DNA of 64,000 nucleotides from positions 4,442,179 through 4,506,178 of the forward strand of contig CP126121.1 in assembly GCA_030123625.1 (NCBI GenBank), given 5' to 3'. This DNA comes from Nitrospira sp. (GTDB taxonomy: Bacteria > Nitrospirota > Nitrospiria > Nitrospirales > Nitrospiraceae). Below are positions 54,963 to 64,000 of the stretch, in pieces. A program made the position numbers and the translations under genes. The notes under the pieces were generated by a model. It was given only the letters and a program-made list of their open reading frames with translations, was not told the origin of the DNA and did not search any database. Each line of letters opens with the position of its first letter. Positions within the stretch are counted from its first letter, which is position 1.

Positions 54963-56367
54963 ATGACGGTCCAATCAGCATCGTCGCATTCAGGAGAGAT
55001 TTCCGGCAACCATCCTGTTTCCATAGACCCACACGAATCCGGTCGGCGCTTCGGCATTCGTGATGGGCTGTTCCAAGCCGTCGCCCAAGGCGGAGGTGAG
55101 CAGTATCTTCAGGCCTTCGCCCTGCTCCTTCACGCAACGCCATTCCAATTAAAGTCTCCTCTCCGCCATTCCCCAACTTTTAGGCACATGGGCTCAGTTG
55201 ATTTCCGTCAAACTTTCCCACTGGTTCCCCAACCGTGTTTCTCAAGTTTTTTGGGGCGTCGTCGGACAATCAGTTTCCTGGATCCCCATTCTTGCGCTGC
55301 CGTTGCTCTGGCCTGATCAAGGACCATGGCTGCTCATCGCAGCCGTCGCGGTGTATTTTACCTTCTCTCATTTCACCTCTCCTGCCTGGAATAGTCTCAT
55401 CACTGACTTACTCGCCCCCAACGAACGAGGCATGTACTTCGCTAGGCGGGCGCAGACCATTGCGATGACCAGTTTTCTCGCACTTTGCCTAGGAGGAGCC
55501 CTGTTGAGCTTTTTCGAGCGACAACAACTCCTTTGGGTCGGCTTTGTCGTGATGTTTCTCATAGCCGGACTCTGCCGTAGCGCGTCGGCTCTCTTGCTGC
55601 TGAAGGTACGTAGCTTGCCGCTGCATGAGCCGAGCAGCAATCCAACGGGCTTTCTCGTCTTTTTCCGTAACGATATGTCTAAAAACTTCCGCCACTTTCT
55701 CCTGTTCTCTGGACTCATGCATTCTGCCGTGCTTGTAGGCGGTCCGTACTTCGTCATCTATTTGCTTCAGGATCTTCACCTCGCTCATTGGCAATATGGC
55801 ACTTGGTTGGCCGCCGGCATCATCGGACAATTCATGACCCTGCCGGCCTGGGGACGATTCAGCGATCGTTTCGGAAACAAGGCATTGCTCTCTTTCACCG
55901 GCCTGCTCGTGGCATTTCTGCCGATGCTGTATCTGTGCGGAGCGACGTGGCCGTTCCTTGTCACAGTGAATTTCTTCGGAGGCGTGGTCTGGGCGGGACT
56001 GGGGCTTGGGTTGAATAATTATGTCTTTGATGCGGTACAGCCGGCGGATCGCACAAAGGCAGTTGCCGTTTCAAGTATTGTCAACGCCATCGGATGGACC
56101 ATGGGAACGGTCATTGGAAGCTGTTTAATCAGCACCGTCCCATCCAAGCTCCAGATTGGAGCTTGGATTTTGGAGCCCGCCTCCAATCTCCCGTTTATTT
56201 TCTTTCTTTCCGGTCTGCTTCGCTTGATTGTCTCGGCGACGCTCCTCAAGACCTTTCAAGAGCCTCGCAAAGTGGAACACCGTGCGCATCATCGATTGTT
56301 ATGGGAACTGCCGCTGTTGAAATCTTTACGACAAGTCTCACGCCGGGCGATCAACACGATTCAGTAA
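54963..56367 (+). pseudogene. MFS transporter with a single-base frameshift
   Basis: The first frame runs from the ATG at 54963 with RRFGIRDGLFQAVAQGGGEQYLQAFALLLHATPFQL. Removing one A from AAA at 55151-55153 joins it to the second frame (LLSAIPQLLGTWAQLISVKLSHWFPN) and yields an uninterrupted protein of about 467 residues with some 12 membrane segments to 56367. Blocks such as SDLLAPNERGMYFARRAQT and GRFSDRFGNKALL fit the major facilitator superfamily. Substrate unknown. The intact coding on both sides suggests a sequencing error or a very recent mutation. Confidence 0.75.
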
Positions 56368-56582
56368 GGAACCACTCCGGAGTCGACAGCTCGATTCTTT
56401 TCCTCTTGCTTGAGTTTTTCGAACGTTTTATCGGCATTGCTTCGGACCTGGTCTTGCGTCACCGTCGGTGCAGGCTTCGGCGCTTCGCCGGCGCAGCTTC
56501 CCATAGCCAACAGCAACACCCCTATTCCGGTCGCGATCACCCCATGCTTCTGATTCGTCCGCCATGTCGCCTTCTCCAGCAT
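56361..56582 (-). CDS. Small lipoprotein
   Basis: A 73-residue protein with signal IGVLLLAMGSC forming a lipobox and a charged mature part (KTFEKLKQEEKNRAVDS). The ATG at 56582 has GGAGG six bases upstream; two earlier in-frame ATGs lack that spacing. It overlaps the end of the MFS gene by seven bases on the opposite strand. Function unknown. Confidence 0.65.
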   Translation of the reverse strand: MLEKATWRTNQKHGVIATGIGVLLLAMGSCAGEAPKPAPTVTQDQVRSNADKTFEKLKQEEKNRAVDSGVVPY

Positions 56583-56732
56583 ACCCATCCTCCCTTCGTC
56601 ATGATCGCCATATGATTCTGGCCATATCATATCACTCTTCGTCTGAATACCATTCCGAACTCATCTCGTTGACTCGCTGAAACTAAGAGGGTATGCTCCT
56701 ACCCCAGCTCAATACTAACCCGTGAGACCGCC

Positions 56733-57179
56733 ATGTCGCTGTCCGACCGCCTGACCGAAGACCTCAAGCTTGCGATGAAATCGCGCGACCAACTTCGCAT
56801 GGATGTCATCCGGATGATCAAAGCTGCCGTCCTGAATAAAGAAGTCGAGCTGAAGCGGGACCTTGACGATGCTGAAATGAGCCGCGTGATGACGACCCTT
56901 GTAAAACAGCGTCGGGAGTCCGTCGAACAATTTGAAAAAGCTCAACGGATAGAACTGGCTGCTAAAGAACGGAAGGAAATCGAAATCATCGAATCTTACC
57001 TCCCCAAACCGCTTTCCCCTCAGGAGCTTGAGTCCATTGTCGTATCGGCCGTCGAGGAGACCGGATCCCGCTCACTCAAAGATATGGGAACAGTCATGAA
57101 GGCAGTGATGACCCGCCTCGCTGGGCAATCCATTGACGGCAAGCAAGTCAGCGACCTGGTGAAAAGCAAGCTCACCTGA
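56733..57179 (+). CDS. yqeY: GatB/YqeY domain protein
   Basis: A 148-residue helical protein with LTEDLKLAMKSRDQLRMDVIRMIKAAV, VKQRRESVEQFEKAQR and YLPKPLSPQELE, diagnostic of YqeY. The family resembles the tRNA-binding tail of GatB, but its role is unsettled. In many genomes it is near rpsU or dnaG; here it is followed by signalling genes. Confidence 0.92.
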   Translation: MSLSDRLTEDLKLAMKSRDQLRMDVIRMIKAAVLNKEVELKRDLDDAEMSRVMTTLVKQRRESVEQFEKAQRIELAAKERKEIEIIESYLPKPLSPQELESIVVSAVEETGSRSLKDMGTVMKAVMTRLAGQSIDGKQVSDLVKSKLT

Positions 57180-57260
57180 TTCGTCTCCGGAGTCGTTTGC
57201 TATACTGAATCCTATCCCCTAATCGCTTCAGTTTCGTTTGCTCGTTGCCGTTAAAGTGGT

Positions 57261-57899
57261 ATGGCCATCCTCATAGTCGATGACTCTCCGGACCAGCATC
57301 TCTTACTTCGGTCTATCCTGACCAACGCCGGCCATGATGAAATTATCGTCGCCGATTCGGCTCGGGCGGCTTTTACGGCCCTGAGCCTTGACAGCGCGCA
57401 CGTTTCAATCAATGTCGATCTGATTCTCATGGATGTACTCATGCCGGACATCGACGGCGTGACGGCCTGCCGACGAATCAAGCAGCAGGTGCATCTCCGC
57501 GACATTCCGATTATCATGGTGACGGCCCAAAATGACCTCAACAACCTGCGAGACGCATTCTCAGCCGGCGCGATGGATTACATCAACAAACCCGTGAACG
57601 GAGTGGAGTTACTCGCCCGCGTATCCTCAGCGCTCACATTGAAAAGCGAAATGGATTGCCGCAAAGAACGGGAGACGGAGCTTCGCCGCAGTAATGAGGA
57701 ACTTCAACGCGCTCTCCGCGAAGTCAAAGTGCTTCGCGGGCTGATTCCGATCTGCGCTTCATGCAAAAAAATCCGTAATGACGGTGGCTTCTGGCAACAA
57801 CTCGAAGAGTATATCGGCGAGCATTCCGAAGCCGAGTTCAGCCACGGACTCTGCCAACCTTGCCTCAAAAAGCTTTATCCTAGCGTTTATCAAGACTAG
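57261..57899 (+). CDS. Response regulator with a C-terminal four-cysteine module
   Basis: A receiver domain ([10 protein letters not shown], phospho-acceptor in LILMDVLMP, lysine in INKPV) over residues 1-125, then a coiled coil, then [25 protein letters not shown]...[12 protein letters not shown], a CxxC pair motif also found at the ends of sensor kinases. No DNA-binding domain, so it may act by protein contact. It precedes a diguanylate cyclase gene whose receiver is similar, with a 44-base gap. Confidence 0.85.
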   Translation: MAILIVDDSPDQHLLLRSILTNAGHDEIIVADSARAAFTALSLDSAHVSINVDLILMDVLMPDIDGVTACRRIKQQVHLRDIPIIMVTAQNDLNNLRDAFSAGAMDYINKPVNGVELLARVSSALTLKSEMDCRKERETELRRSNEELQRALREVKVLRGLIPICASCKKIRNDGGFWQQLEEYIGEHSEAEFSHGLCQPCLKKLYPSVYQD

Positions 57900-57943
57900 C
57901 TGTTACGATTCCGCAAGCTTTCTTCTCACGATTGTGTGAAGTT

Positions 57944-58948
57944 ATGAGCATTCTCATCGTCGACGACTCCGCAGACGATCGGCTTCTATTGCAGGCCATT
58001 CTATCGGCTGCCGGCTATGAAAACATTCTGACAGCGGATTCCGCCGCCGCCGCATTCAGGCATCTCGGCCTGGACGGAAGTAAGCAGGGCGCTGCACGGG
58101 TCGATCTGATTCTCATGGATATTCTGATGCCGCAGATGAACGGCATCGAAGCCTGTCGCCAGATTAAAGCCGCCGAACGATTCCGAGATACCCCGATTAT
58201 CATGGTCACCGTCAAGACGGATCCGGTCGACCTTCAACTCGCATTTGCCGCCGGAGCCATGGATTACGTCCCCAAGCCGGTCAACAAAGTCGAACTCCTG
58301 ACCAGAGTGCGGTCGGTGCTCCGGCTTGTCCACGAAATCGAACGCCGCCGCGCCCGGGAGCAGGAACTCCTCGAGGTCATGCGTCAACTCCAAGAAGCCA
58401 ATCAGATGTTGCTCCGTCTTTCCTGCTTGGACGGATTGACGGGTATTACCAATCGACGCCAGTTCGATGACTTTTTGGACCAAGAATGGCGGAGAGCGGT
58501 ACGCGAGTCGACTCCTTTATCTCTCATTATGTTCGATATCGATCGATTTAAGACCTACAACGATACCAAGGGTCATACAGCTGGCGACGAATGTCTTAAA
58601 CAAGTTGCCGCGGCAATTTCCAGCTCTGTGAATCGTCCCGGCGATTTGGTTGCTCGCTATGGCGGAGACGAGTTTGCCACGGTATTGCCGGGCACAGGCA
58701 TCGACGGCGCGGCACAGGTCGCGGAGAGCCTCCGTCGCCGAGTCGAATCCCTAGGTATGAAACACGCAGATGGAGAACTCGTTACGATCAGCGTCGGATA
58801 TGCCTGTATCATTCCCAACAGAAACGCTTCTCCTACCGATCTCATCAAGACTGCAGACCAGGCTCTCTATCAAGCGAAACAAGAGGGACGCAATCGGACC
58901 AAATCGGCAAGCATTCTATCGTTGGTCCAAGACTCACACGACGACTAG
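57944..58948 (+). CDS. Receiver-GGDEF diguanylate cyclase (PleD/WspR-like)
   Basis: Makes the second messenger c-di-GMP when its receiver is phosphorylated. The N-terminal receiver ([33 protein letters not shown]) is joined by a helical stalk to a GGDEF domain with [16 protein letters not shown] and an intact [13 protein letters not shown]. The inhibitory RxxD site (RPGD) lies five residues before GGDEF, so product inhibition is expected. The ATG at 57944 is chosen over a GTG four codons earlier. 334 residues. Confidence 0.92.
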   Translation: MSILIVDDSADDRLLLQAILSAAGYENILTADSAAAAFRHLGLDGSKQGAARVDLILMDILMPQMNGIEACRQIKAAERFRDTPIIMVTVKTDPVDLQLAFAAGAMDYVPKPVNKVELLTRVRSVLRLVHEIERRRAREQELLEVMRQLQEANQMLLRLSCLDGLTGITNRRQFDDFLDQEWRRAVRESTPLSLIMFDIDRFKTYNDTKGHTAGDECLKQVAAAISSSVNRPGDLVARYGGDEFATVLPGTGIDGAAQVAESLRRRVESLGMKHADGELVTISVGYACIIPNRNASPTDLIKTADQALYQAKQEGRNRTKSASILSLVQDSHDD

Positions 58949-58974
58949 AGATTCTCAGAACCGTTCGCCGACTA

Positions 58975-61269
58975 TTGATTCCCCATGTCACGGTCACGCC
59001 ATTCCCGTGGAGAACCTCAAGACGTATCGCGGTACCCATGAGCTCCTCTCGGCCTTCCCGCTCTGCAACCGGTCGTACGACCATTCCTCTCAAGCAGAAG
59101 CTTCCCGGACGAACACCCCTTTCATTCGAGCAGAATGCAACTGCGCGGCTTAAGCAGTATCAAGACACACTCAGCAAACTGGCGAAAAGTGAGGCGTTAC
59201 ACAGCGGCAACATGTCTCGTATCTTTCGCGCCATTACGGAGGCGTGCTGCAGCTTGTTGCAAGTGAAACGCGCCAGCATCTGGCTGCTGACGAAGGAGCG
59301 AGCTGCCATTGAACTGATCGACGTGTGCACATCCGGTCGGCAACATTCCAATCCTACCTTTTCGTTCCAGTCCTCGTCCTGGCTTGCGTCTCTTCGATCG
59401 CTGTCTTGTAGACATCGCCCCATCGCGGTTCACCATGTTTTTCGAGATTCGCGGTTCAAGGAGCTGACATCGTCGTACGTCTCGCGTTTCCATGTCGAGG
59501 CCATGTTGAGTGCGCCGATCAGACAGAATGGATGTCCCGTGGGGGCACTCTGTGCCGAGGCAGTCGGCGCGCCTCGTCGATGGAGCCGGCACGAAGAACA
59601 CCTCGCCGGCCTACTCGCATCCATAGCGACCCTTGCTTTGGAAGCGGCCGAACGATGTGAAGTGGAACAGGCTCTCCGTGTCGCCAAAGAAGCAGCCGAA
59701 GTGGCCAACCGCGCGAAGAGTGAATTTCTTGCCAGCATGAGCCATGAAATCCGCACCCCCATGAATGCCATCATCGGCATGGCAGATCTCCTCTGGGATA
59801 CTCCGCTCACACCAGACCAAAGGAAGTACCTGCGGATCTTTCGACGTGCGGGTGGCACACTTTTGAATCTCATCAACGACATTTTGGATCTTTCCAAAGT
59901 TGAAGCCGGTCGTTTGGAGTTAGAATCCATCGGATTCGACCTGAATGAAGTCATCGACAAGGCCATCGATATCATGGCGATGCGCGCCATCGAGAAGGGT
60001 CTGGAGCTTGCCTGTCATGTGGATCGAAACGTGCCGTGTCATTTGATTGGCGACCCGACGCGTCTGACGCAGATATTGATCAATTTAATCGGTAATGCCC
60101 TCAAATTTACCGACAAAGGTTCCATTGTCGTTCGTGCCACGAATGATCCCGATCGGGCTGTCGCGGGTGCCGTTCGATTTTCCATCAGTGACACGGGAAT
60201 CGGCATTCCCTCCGACCAACTCGTCTCGATCTTCGACACCTTTAAGCAGGCACACGCCTCAACGACTAGGCAGTACGGAGGGACAGGACTCGGCCTTGCG
60301 ATCACTAAACGCCTGGTTGAAAGTATGAACGGGAGGATCTGGGCCGAGAGTACAGTGGGAATAGGGAGCACCTTCCACTGTTCCGTCCTGCTTGGTGTTC
60401 AGACAGAACCCTCTCATCAGAAATCCGTAACACCGATTAACCTCGCCAACGTCAGCGTCCTGGTCGTGGACGATCATCCCACCAACCGCCTCATCCTCCG
60501 TGAAGTGCTGAGTGCCTGTGGGGCTCAGGTGACGGAAGCAAGCGACGGGATAACCGCGTTGGATGAACTGCGACAGGCATCCGAACGAGGACATGCGTAC
60601 GAGCTCTTGCTCCTCGACTGCCGCATGCCTGAAATGAGCGGCTTCCATGTTGTGGAACAGCTGAAATCCTCGCACAACGGGAGTTGTCCGACTGTCATTA
60701 TGCTGACCTCCGATCATTGGGCGGACGATATCGCACGGACGTATGACCTCGGCCTCGGTGGGTACTTGATTAAACCCATCCGGCGATCCGACCTTTTGCA
60801 GACAATCGGGATCGCTCTGGGCCGTGCAAAAGGAACCCAACCGACGGCTATAGAAGTCGTAGCGCCATCGTCGACCGCTTCAATGCGGGTGTTACGTGTT
60901 TTGTTGGTTGAAGATTCCCCCGACAACCAACTGCTGATACGGGCATACCTGAAGCAGACCGACTATTTTCTTGACGTGGCAGAACATGGCGCCGTCGCAC
61001 TGGACAAATTCAAGTCCGCGCACTACGACGTCGTCTTGATGGACGTGCAAATGCCCGTGATGGACGGCTATGCCGCGACAAAGGCAATCCGTTCATGGGA
61101 ACGGGATCATGACCTTCCACCCACACCGATCATCGCTCTCACTGCATTGGCCCTCAAGGAAGAAGGAATCCGCGTCTTTGAAGCCGGCTGTAACGCACAT
61201 CTTACGAAGCCCGTAAAGAAATCCACGCTATTGGAAGTGCTCCGTGCGTACAAAGAGCAGGTCGTCTAG
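58975..61269 (+). CDS. Hybrid sensor histidine kinase (GAF-HisKA-HATPase-REC-REC)
   Basis: Order of domains: a GAF-like sensor at about 75-225, HisKA with the phospho-His in [23 protein letters not shown], HATPase with [24 protein letters not shown] and GGTGLGLAI, then two receivers ([14 protein letters not shown]...[12 protein letters not shown] and [14 protein letters not shown]...[13 protein letters not shown]). There is no membrane segment, so it senses a cytoplasmic signal. The start is uncertain, TTG at 58975 or ATG at 59038; the first 60 residues are Ser/Arg-rich. The Hpt gene follows two bases later. Confidence 0.9.
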   Translation: MIPHVTVTPFPWRTSRRIAVPMSSSRPSRSATGRTTIPLKQKLPGRTPLSFEQNATARLKQYQDTLSKLAKSEALHSGNMSRIFRAITEACCSLLQVKRASIWLLTKERAAIELIDVCTSGRQHSNPTFSFQSSSWLASLRSLSCRHRPIAVHHVFRDSRFKELTSSYVSRFHVEAMLSAPIRQNGCPVGALCAEAVGAPRRWSRHEEHLAGLLASIATLALEAAERCEVEQALRVAKEAAEVANRAKSEFLASMSHEIRTPMNAIIGMADLLWDTPLTPDQRKYLRIFRRAGGTLLNLINDILDLSKVEAGRLELESIGFDLNEVIDKAIDIMAMRAIEKGLELACHVDRNVPCHLIGDPTRLTQILINLIGNALKFTDKGSIVVRATNDPDRAVAGAVRFSISDTGIGIPSDQLVSIFDTFKQAHASTTRQYGGTGLGLAITKRLVESMNGRIWAESTVGIGSTFHCSVLLGVQTEPSHQKSVTPINLANVSVLVVDDHPTNRLILREVLSACGAQVTEASDGITALDELRQASERGHAYELLLLDCRMPEMSGFHVVEQLKSSHNGSCPTVIMLTSDHWADDIARTYDLGLGGYLIKPIRRSDLLQTIGIALGRAKGTQPTAIEVVAPSSTASMRVLRVLLVEDSPDNQLLIRAYLKQTDYFLDVAEHGAVALDKFKSAHYDVVLMDVQMPVMDGYAATKAIRSWERDHDLPPTPIIALTALALKEEGIRVFEAGCNAHLTKPVKKSTLLEVLRAYKEQVV

Positions 61270-61271
61270 CG

Positions 61272-61598
61272 ATGCACGCGCCACATCCGGAACCACCGGA
61301 CTCGTCACTCACCGTGAAGATTGATCGCGAATTTGAAGGGATTGTCCCGATCTTCTTAGGTAACCGGAAAAAGGATGTTCGGACACTTCGAGATGCATTG
61401 GTCACGCAAGACTTCAAGACCGTTCAGACTCTGGGCCATCGCATGAAAGGCGATGGGGGCGGCTACGGGTTCGATCGAATTACCGAAATCGGAGCGGCGA
61501 TGGAACGCGCGGCAAAACTGGAGGATCGCGCAACAATCGAACAGCACATCGTCAAGCTGGAAGACTTCCTCAAACGTGTGACCGTCGTTTACAGCTAG
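61272..61598 (+). CDS. Histidine phosphotransfer (Hpt) protein
   Basis: A 108-residue four-helix Hpt protein. The phospho-acceptor is His56 in QTLGHRMKGDGGGYGFDRI; the following Gly-rich turn and IGAAMERAAKLED helix are typical. It likely passes phosphate from the hybrid kinase's second receiver to other regulators, including the diguanylate cyclase or response regulator upstream. It starts two bases after the kinase stop. Confidence 0.87.
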   Translation: MHAPHPEPPDSSLTVKIDREFEGIVPIFLGNRKKDVRTLRDALVTQDFKTVQTLGHRMKGDGGGYGFDRITEIGAAMERAAKLEDRATIEQHIVKLEDFLKRVTVVYS

Positions 61599-61975
61599 AG
61601 GATAGAGCAAATCGGCCTGTCCAACCGATTGAACGCCTGCATCTGCTTCCAACAACAGTTCCCGATCGGCAATCATTCAAAATGGTCCCATCATCACGCT
61701 AAAAGGGTCGTTCCGGAGGAGGTGATCGCTGCAACACATAGTCGAGCGAAGTATCAGCCGCCTAGTCCGACATCGACTGCCTTCTGAAAGGATCCGTCGT
61801 GCGTCCCCATATGATCAAGGTACTGGTAGAGTCTCAGAAACAGGTTGTGTATAATGCAGCTCGGGAAACGTGACCCTATATTCCTCCCCGTTCTTCGACC
61901 GCAGCAACAGACTGCATGCTCATATGCAGCAAACCCTGCGGGGGTCCATGGTTCGCGTGACCCTTTCCAACAGGT
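61599..61975. other. Gene-free region upstream of tRNA-Ala
   Basis: 377 bases. A perfect TATAAT occurs at 61850-61855, 120 bases before the tRNA, with no good -35, so it is a weak promoter candidate. No coding frame seen. Confidence 0.45.
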
Positions 61976-62051
61976 GGGGGGCTAGCTCAGTTGGGAGAGC
62001 ACTACGTTCGCAACGTAGGGGTCGGGGGTTCAACTCCCCTGCCCTCCACCA
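61976..62051 (+). tRNA. tRNA-Ala (CGC)
   Basis: Acceptor stem GGGGGGC with GCCCTCC (one G-U pair), D arm with AGTTGGGA loop, anticodon stem CTACG/CGTAG around TTCGCAA, T arm GGGGG-TTCAACT-CCCCT. The anticodon is CGC. The discriminator is A62048 and CCA is encoded at 62049-62051. Confidence 0.97.
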
Positions 62052-62197
62052 AACATCTTACTTCCCAATAGTCTCACTCCAGCGATTTGCGGGTGGTGAA
62101 CCGCGACGAGGTTCTCCCGAGAAGGCAGGCGGTCCTACGGTCGCGCTGCGAAGTTGTGAGCTTAAGTCAGGCGGTAAATCTCATTAAAGGAGGCAAG

Positions 62198-62413
62198 ATG
62201 ACTAGCCTATTCTACCGTGGTGCTCTCATTGGCGTTGTACTGGGAGCGTTCGCTAGTGCGCCTATACTGAACGCTCAGCCGTCCCCAGCCGGTAACGTCA
62301 GGGACGCCGTTACGCACGCAAAGGAAGCGGTGGACCATGGTAAACAGGGTCATGCCGATGCGGCCACACAGCATGCCGAAACTGCTCTGACGCATCTGAC
62401 TGAAGTGAAATAA
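62198..62413 (+). CDS. smbP: Small periplasmic metal-binding protein, SmbP-like
   Basis: A 71-residue protein with a signal peptide (IGVVLGAFASAPILNAQ) and a mature helix of His-rich heptads: DAVTHAKEAVDHGKQGHADAATQHAETALTHL. The HAxxAVxHGxxGHA spacing matches SmbP of ammonia-oxidising Nitrosomonas, which binds copper and other metals. AAAGGAGG lies seven bases upstream of the ATG. A strong terminator follows, so it is a single-gene unit. It has fewer repeats than the founding SmbP. Confidence 0.82.
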   Translation: MTSLFYRGALIGVVLGAFASAPILNAQPSPAGNVRDAVTHAKEAVDHGKQGHADAATQHAETALTHLTEVK

Positions 62414-62446
62414 GGTATCAAAAGCCTACGGCGAAAGAACTGTACG

Positions 62447-62480
62447 ACGGGCAGGGAAGGATATCCCTGCCCGTTTTTTC
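62447..62480 (+). terminator. Intrinsic terminator after smbP
   Basis: ACGGGCAGGGA and TCCCTGCCCGT form a perfect 11-bp stem with a six-base loop, followed by six T. Confidence 0.92.
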
Positions 62481-62600
62481 GCGAGTTGTTGAAACCATGA
62501 GATCCCCATTATTATACCTTCCGATAAAGAACCGCTAACGCTTCAAGATTCCACGATCATTCTAGTTTCTTTCTCTTATCTTCAGTACAATCGCGCTCTC

Positions 62601-63506
62601 ATGCTTCTCTCTTCCTTGATTCGATTCGGTACTTCAACATGGACCTATGAAGGCTGGCAAGGCCAGATCTATCAGCGCACGTACGCCAAGACGACCTTTG
62701 CGCGGGAATGTTTAGGCGAATATTGCCAATACCGGTATAACGGCGAACCGCTCTTTCGCACCGTCGGAAACGATTCCACGTTCTATCGTCCACCAACTAC
62801 AAGCCAACTTCGTCACTACCTGGATCAAATCCCCGAAGGCTTCGAGATGTGCTTCAAGGTTTGGGAGGAGATCACGATTTCCAGGTTTGCCACACAGGCT
62901 CGCTATGGCCTCAAGGCCGGGCAACCCAATCCTCGCTTTTTGGATCCAAAGTTGTTTATTGACCTCGTACTGGCACCCTACCAGGAAGCGAAATTTGAAC
63001 CACATATGGGTCCTCTGCTTTTCGAATTCCAACAACACGGGCTGTCCGCAAGCGATTTTTGCGCCAGACTGGATCGTTTCTTCGGCCAGTTGCCTCGGAA
63101 CCTTCGTTATGCCGTAGAGATCAGAAATGGGGGACTGTTGGGCTCAGATTATCGAAAGGTCCTAGAGAACCATGCTGTGGCGCATGTCTATAACCACTGG
63201 TCCTACATGCCGCCGTTGGCGCAGCAACATCGGCGGATGCAAGAGCGCTTCACCGCTCCGTTCACCGTGATCCGACTGCTTACGCCGCTCAACATGCCGT
63301 ACGAAGTCGCGAAAACGCGAGCCGCGCCTTATAACAAGATCGTGAGAGTGTTGCCGCAGATGCGGAAAGAAACTATAACCCTCATCAAGCAGGCCGTTGG
63401 CGAGAATCGTCAGGCCTATGTGTTGGTGAACAATCGCTCGGAGGGGAATGCACCGCTGACGGTGCAGGCACTCGCAAGTTCCCTACGCCATGAAGAAGAA
63501 CGGTGA
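62601..63506 (+). CDS. DUF72 domain protein
   Basis: A 301-residue TIM-barrel-like protein of DUF72. Early block IRFGTSTWTYEGWQGQIY, then NDSTFYRPPTTSQLRHYLDQIPEGFEMCFKVWEEIT, and later YAVEIRNGGLL and YVLVNNRSEGNAPLTVQALA. These match the family over its full length. Biochemical function is unknown. It converges with purN, 11 bases apart. Confidence 0.88.
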   Translation: MLLSSLIRFGTSTWTYEGWQGQIYQRTYAKTTFARECLGEYCQYRYNGEPLFRTVGNDSTFYRPPTTSQLRHYLDQIPEGFEMCFKVWEEITISRFATQARYGLKAGQPNPRFLDPKLFIDLVLAPYQEAKFEPHMGPLLFEFQQHGLSASDFCARLDRFFGQLPRNLRYAVEIRNGGLLGSDYRKVLENHAVAHVYNHWSYMPPLAQQHRRMQERFTAPFTVIRLLTPLNMPYEVAKTRAAPYNKIVRVLPQMRKETITLIKQAVGENRQAYVLVNNRSEGNAPLTVQALASSLRHEEER

Positions 63507-63517
63507 TGTGAGATCCA

Positions 63518-64000
63518 TTATGTCGGACTGATGATCGCCTCGTCGCTCGGCCTCGCATCGTCAATCAATACCCGCCGGCCGTCGATGCGCAGTCGCCCCT
63601 CGGCAAAAAGCTGCACGGCGCGGGGATAGATCGTGTGTTCTTGCACGAGAATTCTCCCGGCGAGGGTTTCGGGTGTGTCGTCGTCTAAGATCGGCACAGC
63701 GGCTTGGATGATGATCGGTCCTTCGTCCACGCCTTCCGTCACGAAATGCACGGTACAGCCCGCCAGCTTGCACCCCCAATCGATGGCCTTCTTCTGTACA
63801 TCCAATCCCGGAAATGACGGCAACAACGAAGGATGAATATTCATCATGCGATTGGCGTAGGCATTGACCAATACCTCCGTGACGATTTTCATGTACCCGG
63901 CGAGCAAGACAAGTTCGGCGCCATGCTGCTGAAGGATGTCCAAAAGTGACCGATCGTATGCTTCACGACTGTCCGGCCGTCCGGCATAGGCCTTCGGATC
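63518..64000 (-). CDS. purN: Phosphoribosylglycinamide formyltransferase, C-terminal part
   Basis: Third step of purine synthesis, transferring formyl from 10-formyl-THF to GAR. The window holds about 160 residues to the C-terminus; the frame is open through 64000 so the N-terminus is cut off. The catalytic set NIHPSLLPSFPGLDVQKKA (Asn, His) and GCTVHFVTEGVDEGPIIIQAAVPI (Asp) is intact. A hydrophobic core VLLAGYMKIVTEVLV precedes it. Confidence 0.93.
   Translation of the reverse strand, partial: DPKAYAGRPDSREAYDRSLLDILQQHGAELVLLAGYMKIVTEVLVNAYANRMMNIHPSLLPSFPGLDVQKKAIDWGCKLAGCTVHFVTEGVDEGPIIIQAAVPILDDDTPETLAGRILVQEHTIYPRAVQLFAEGRLRIDGRRVLIDDARPSDEAIISPT

Overview
The window reads as a chromosomal segment of a Nitrospira-like bacterium (phylum Nitrospirota). 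This is inferred from overall gene style, an SmbP-type small metal-binding protein, and a dispersed palindromic repeat I associate with Nitrospira genomes; no rRNA or other decisive marker is present. Both ends are cut through genes: bioA at the left and purN at the right.

Region 1 (1-15.1 kb) is a defence island. After the bioA tail comes a complete type I-B CRISPR-Cas locus on the + strand: cas6, cas8b1/cst1, cas7/cst2, cas5, cas3, cas1, cas2 and cas4, followed by a leader and an array of 24 identical 37-bp repeats with 23 spacers. Three separate nucleotidyltransferase/HEPN (MNT/HEPN) toxin-antitoxin-like pairs sit inside it, one between cas6 and cas8 and two between cas3 and cas1. A decayed cas6 fragment and a decayed MNT fragment lie beside them, which points to repeated insertion or duplication.

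Region 2 (15.4-28.1 kb) is housekeeping. It holds lhgO, then a long minus-strand block pyrR-pyrB-pyrC-DUF4149-carA-sppA-M48 peptidase-carB-greA-SAM hydrolase. The pyr block has a visible promoter, a PyrR-binding loop and an intrinsic terminator in its leader, so it is probably controlled by transcription attenuation. An 11-codon ORF lies between the terminator and pyrR.

Region 3 (28.2-40.5 kb) is accessory. It has an exported amidohydrolase, a lipoprotein, and a minus-strand operon that looks like a Fap functional-amyloid/secretion system: a Gly-rich exported protein, a small exported protein, a C39 peptidase, another exported protein and an outer-membrane barrel that is frameshifted as given. 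Three exported proteins share a C-terminal motif and two carry double-glycine motifs behind their Sec signals. Upstream are a 5'-truncated sigma-54 activator, a 2.36-kb IS1595-family element carrying three passenger genes, and a decayed second copy of the lipoprotein locus.

Region 4 (41-64 kb) is mostly core and regulatory: YqgE, Sel1 lipoproteins, cytochrome c, queC, a DksA-type regulator, apt, a group-2 sigma factor, acylphosphatase, tRNA-Pro with tandem relics next to it, alanine dehydrogenase, a small ferredoxin cluster, a squalene/phytoene synthase, an IS5-family element, htpX, a frameshifted MFS transporter, yqeY, a response regulator/diguanylate cyclase/hybrid kinase/Hpt cluster, tRNA-Ala, smbP, a DUF72 gene and purN. 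Two genes have single-base homopolymer frameshifts, which are either sequencing errors or real pseudogenes.
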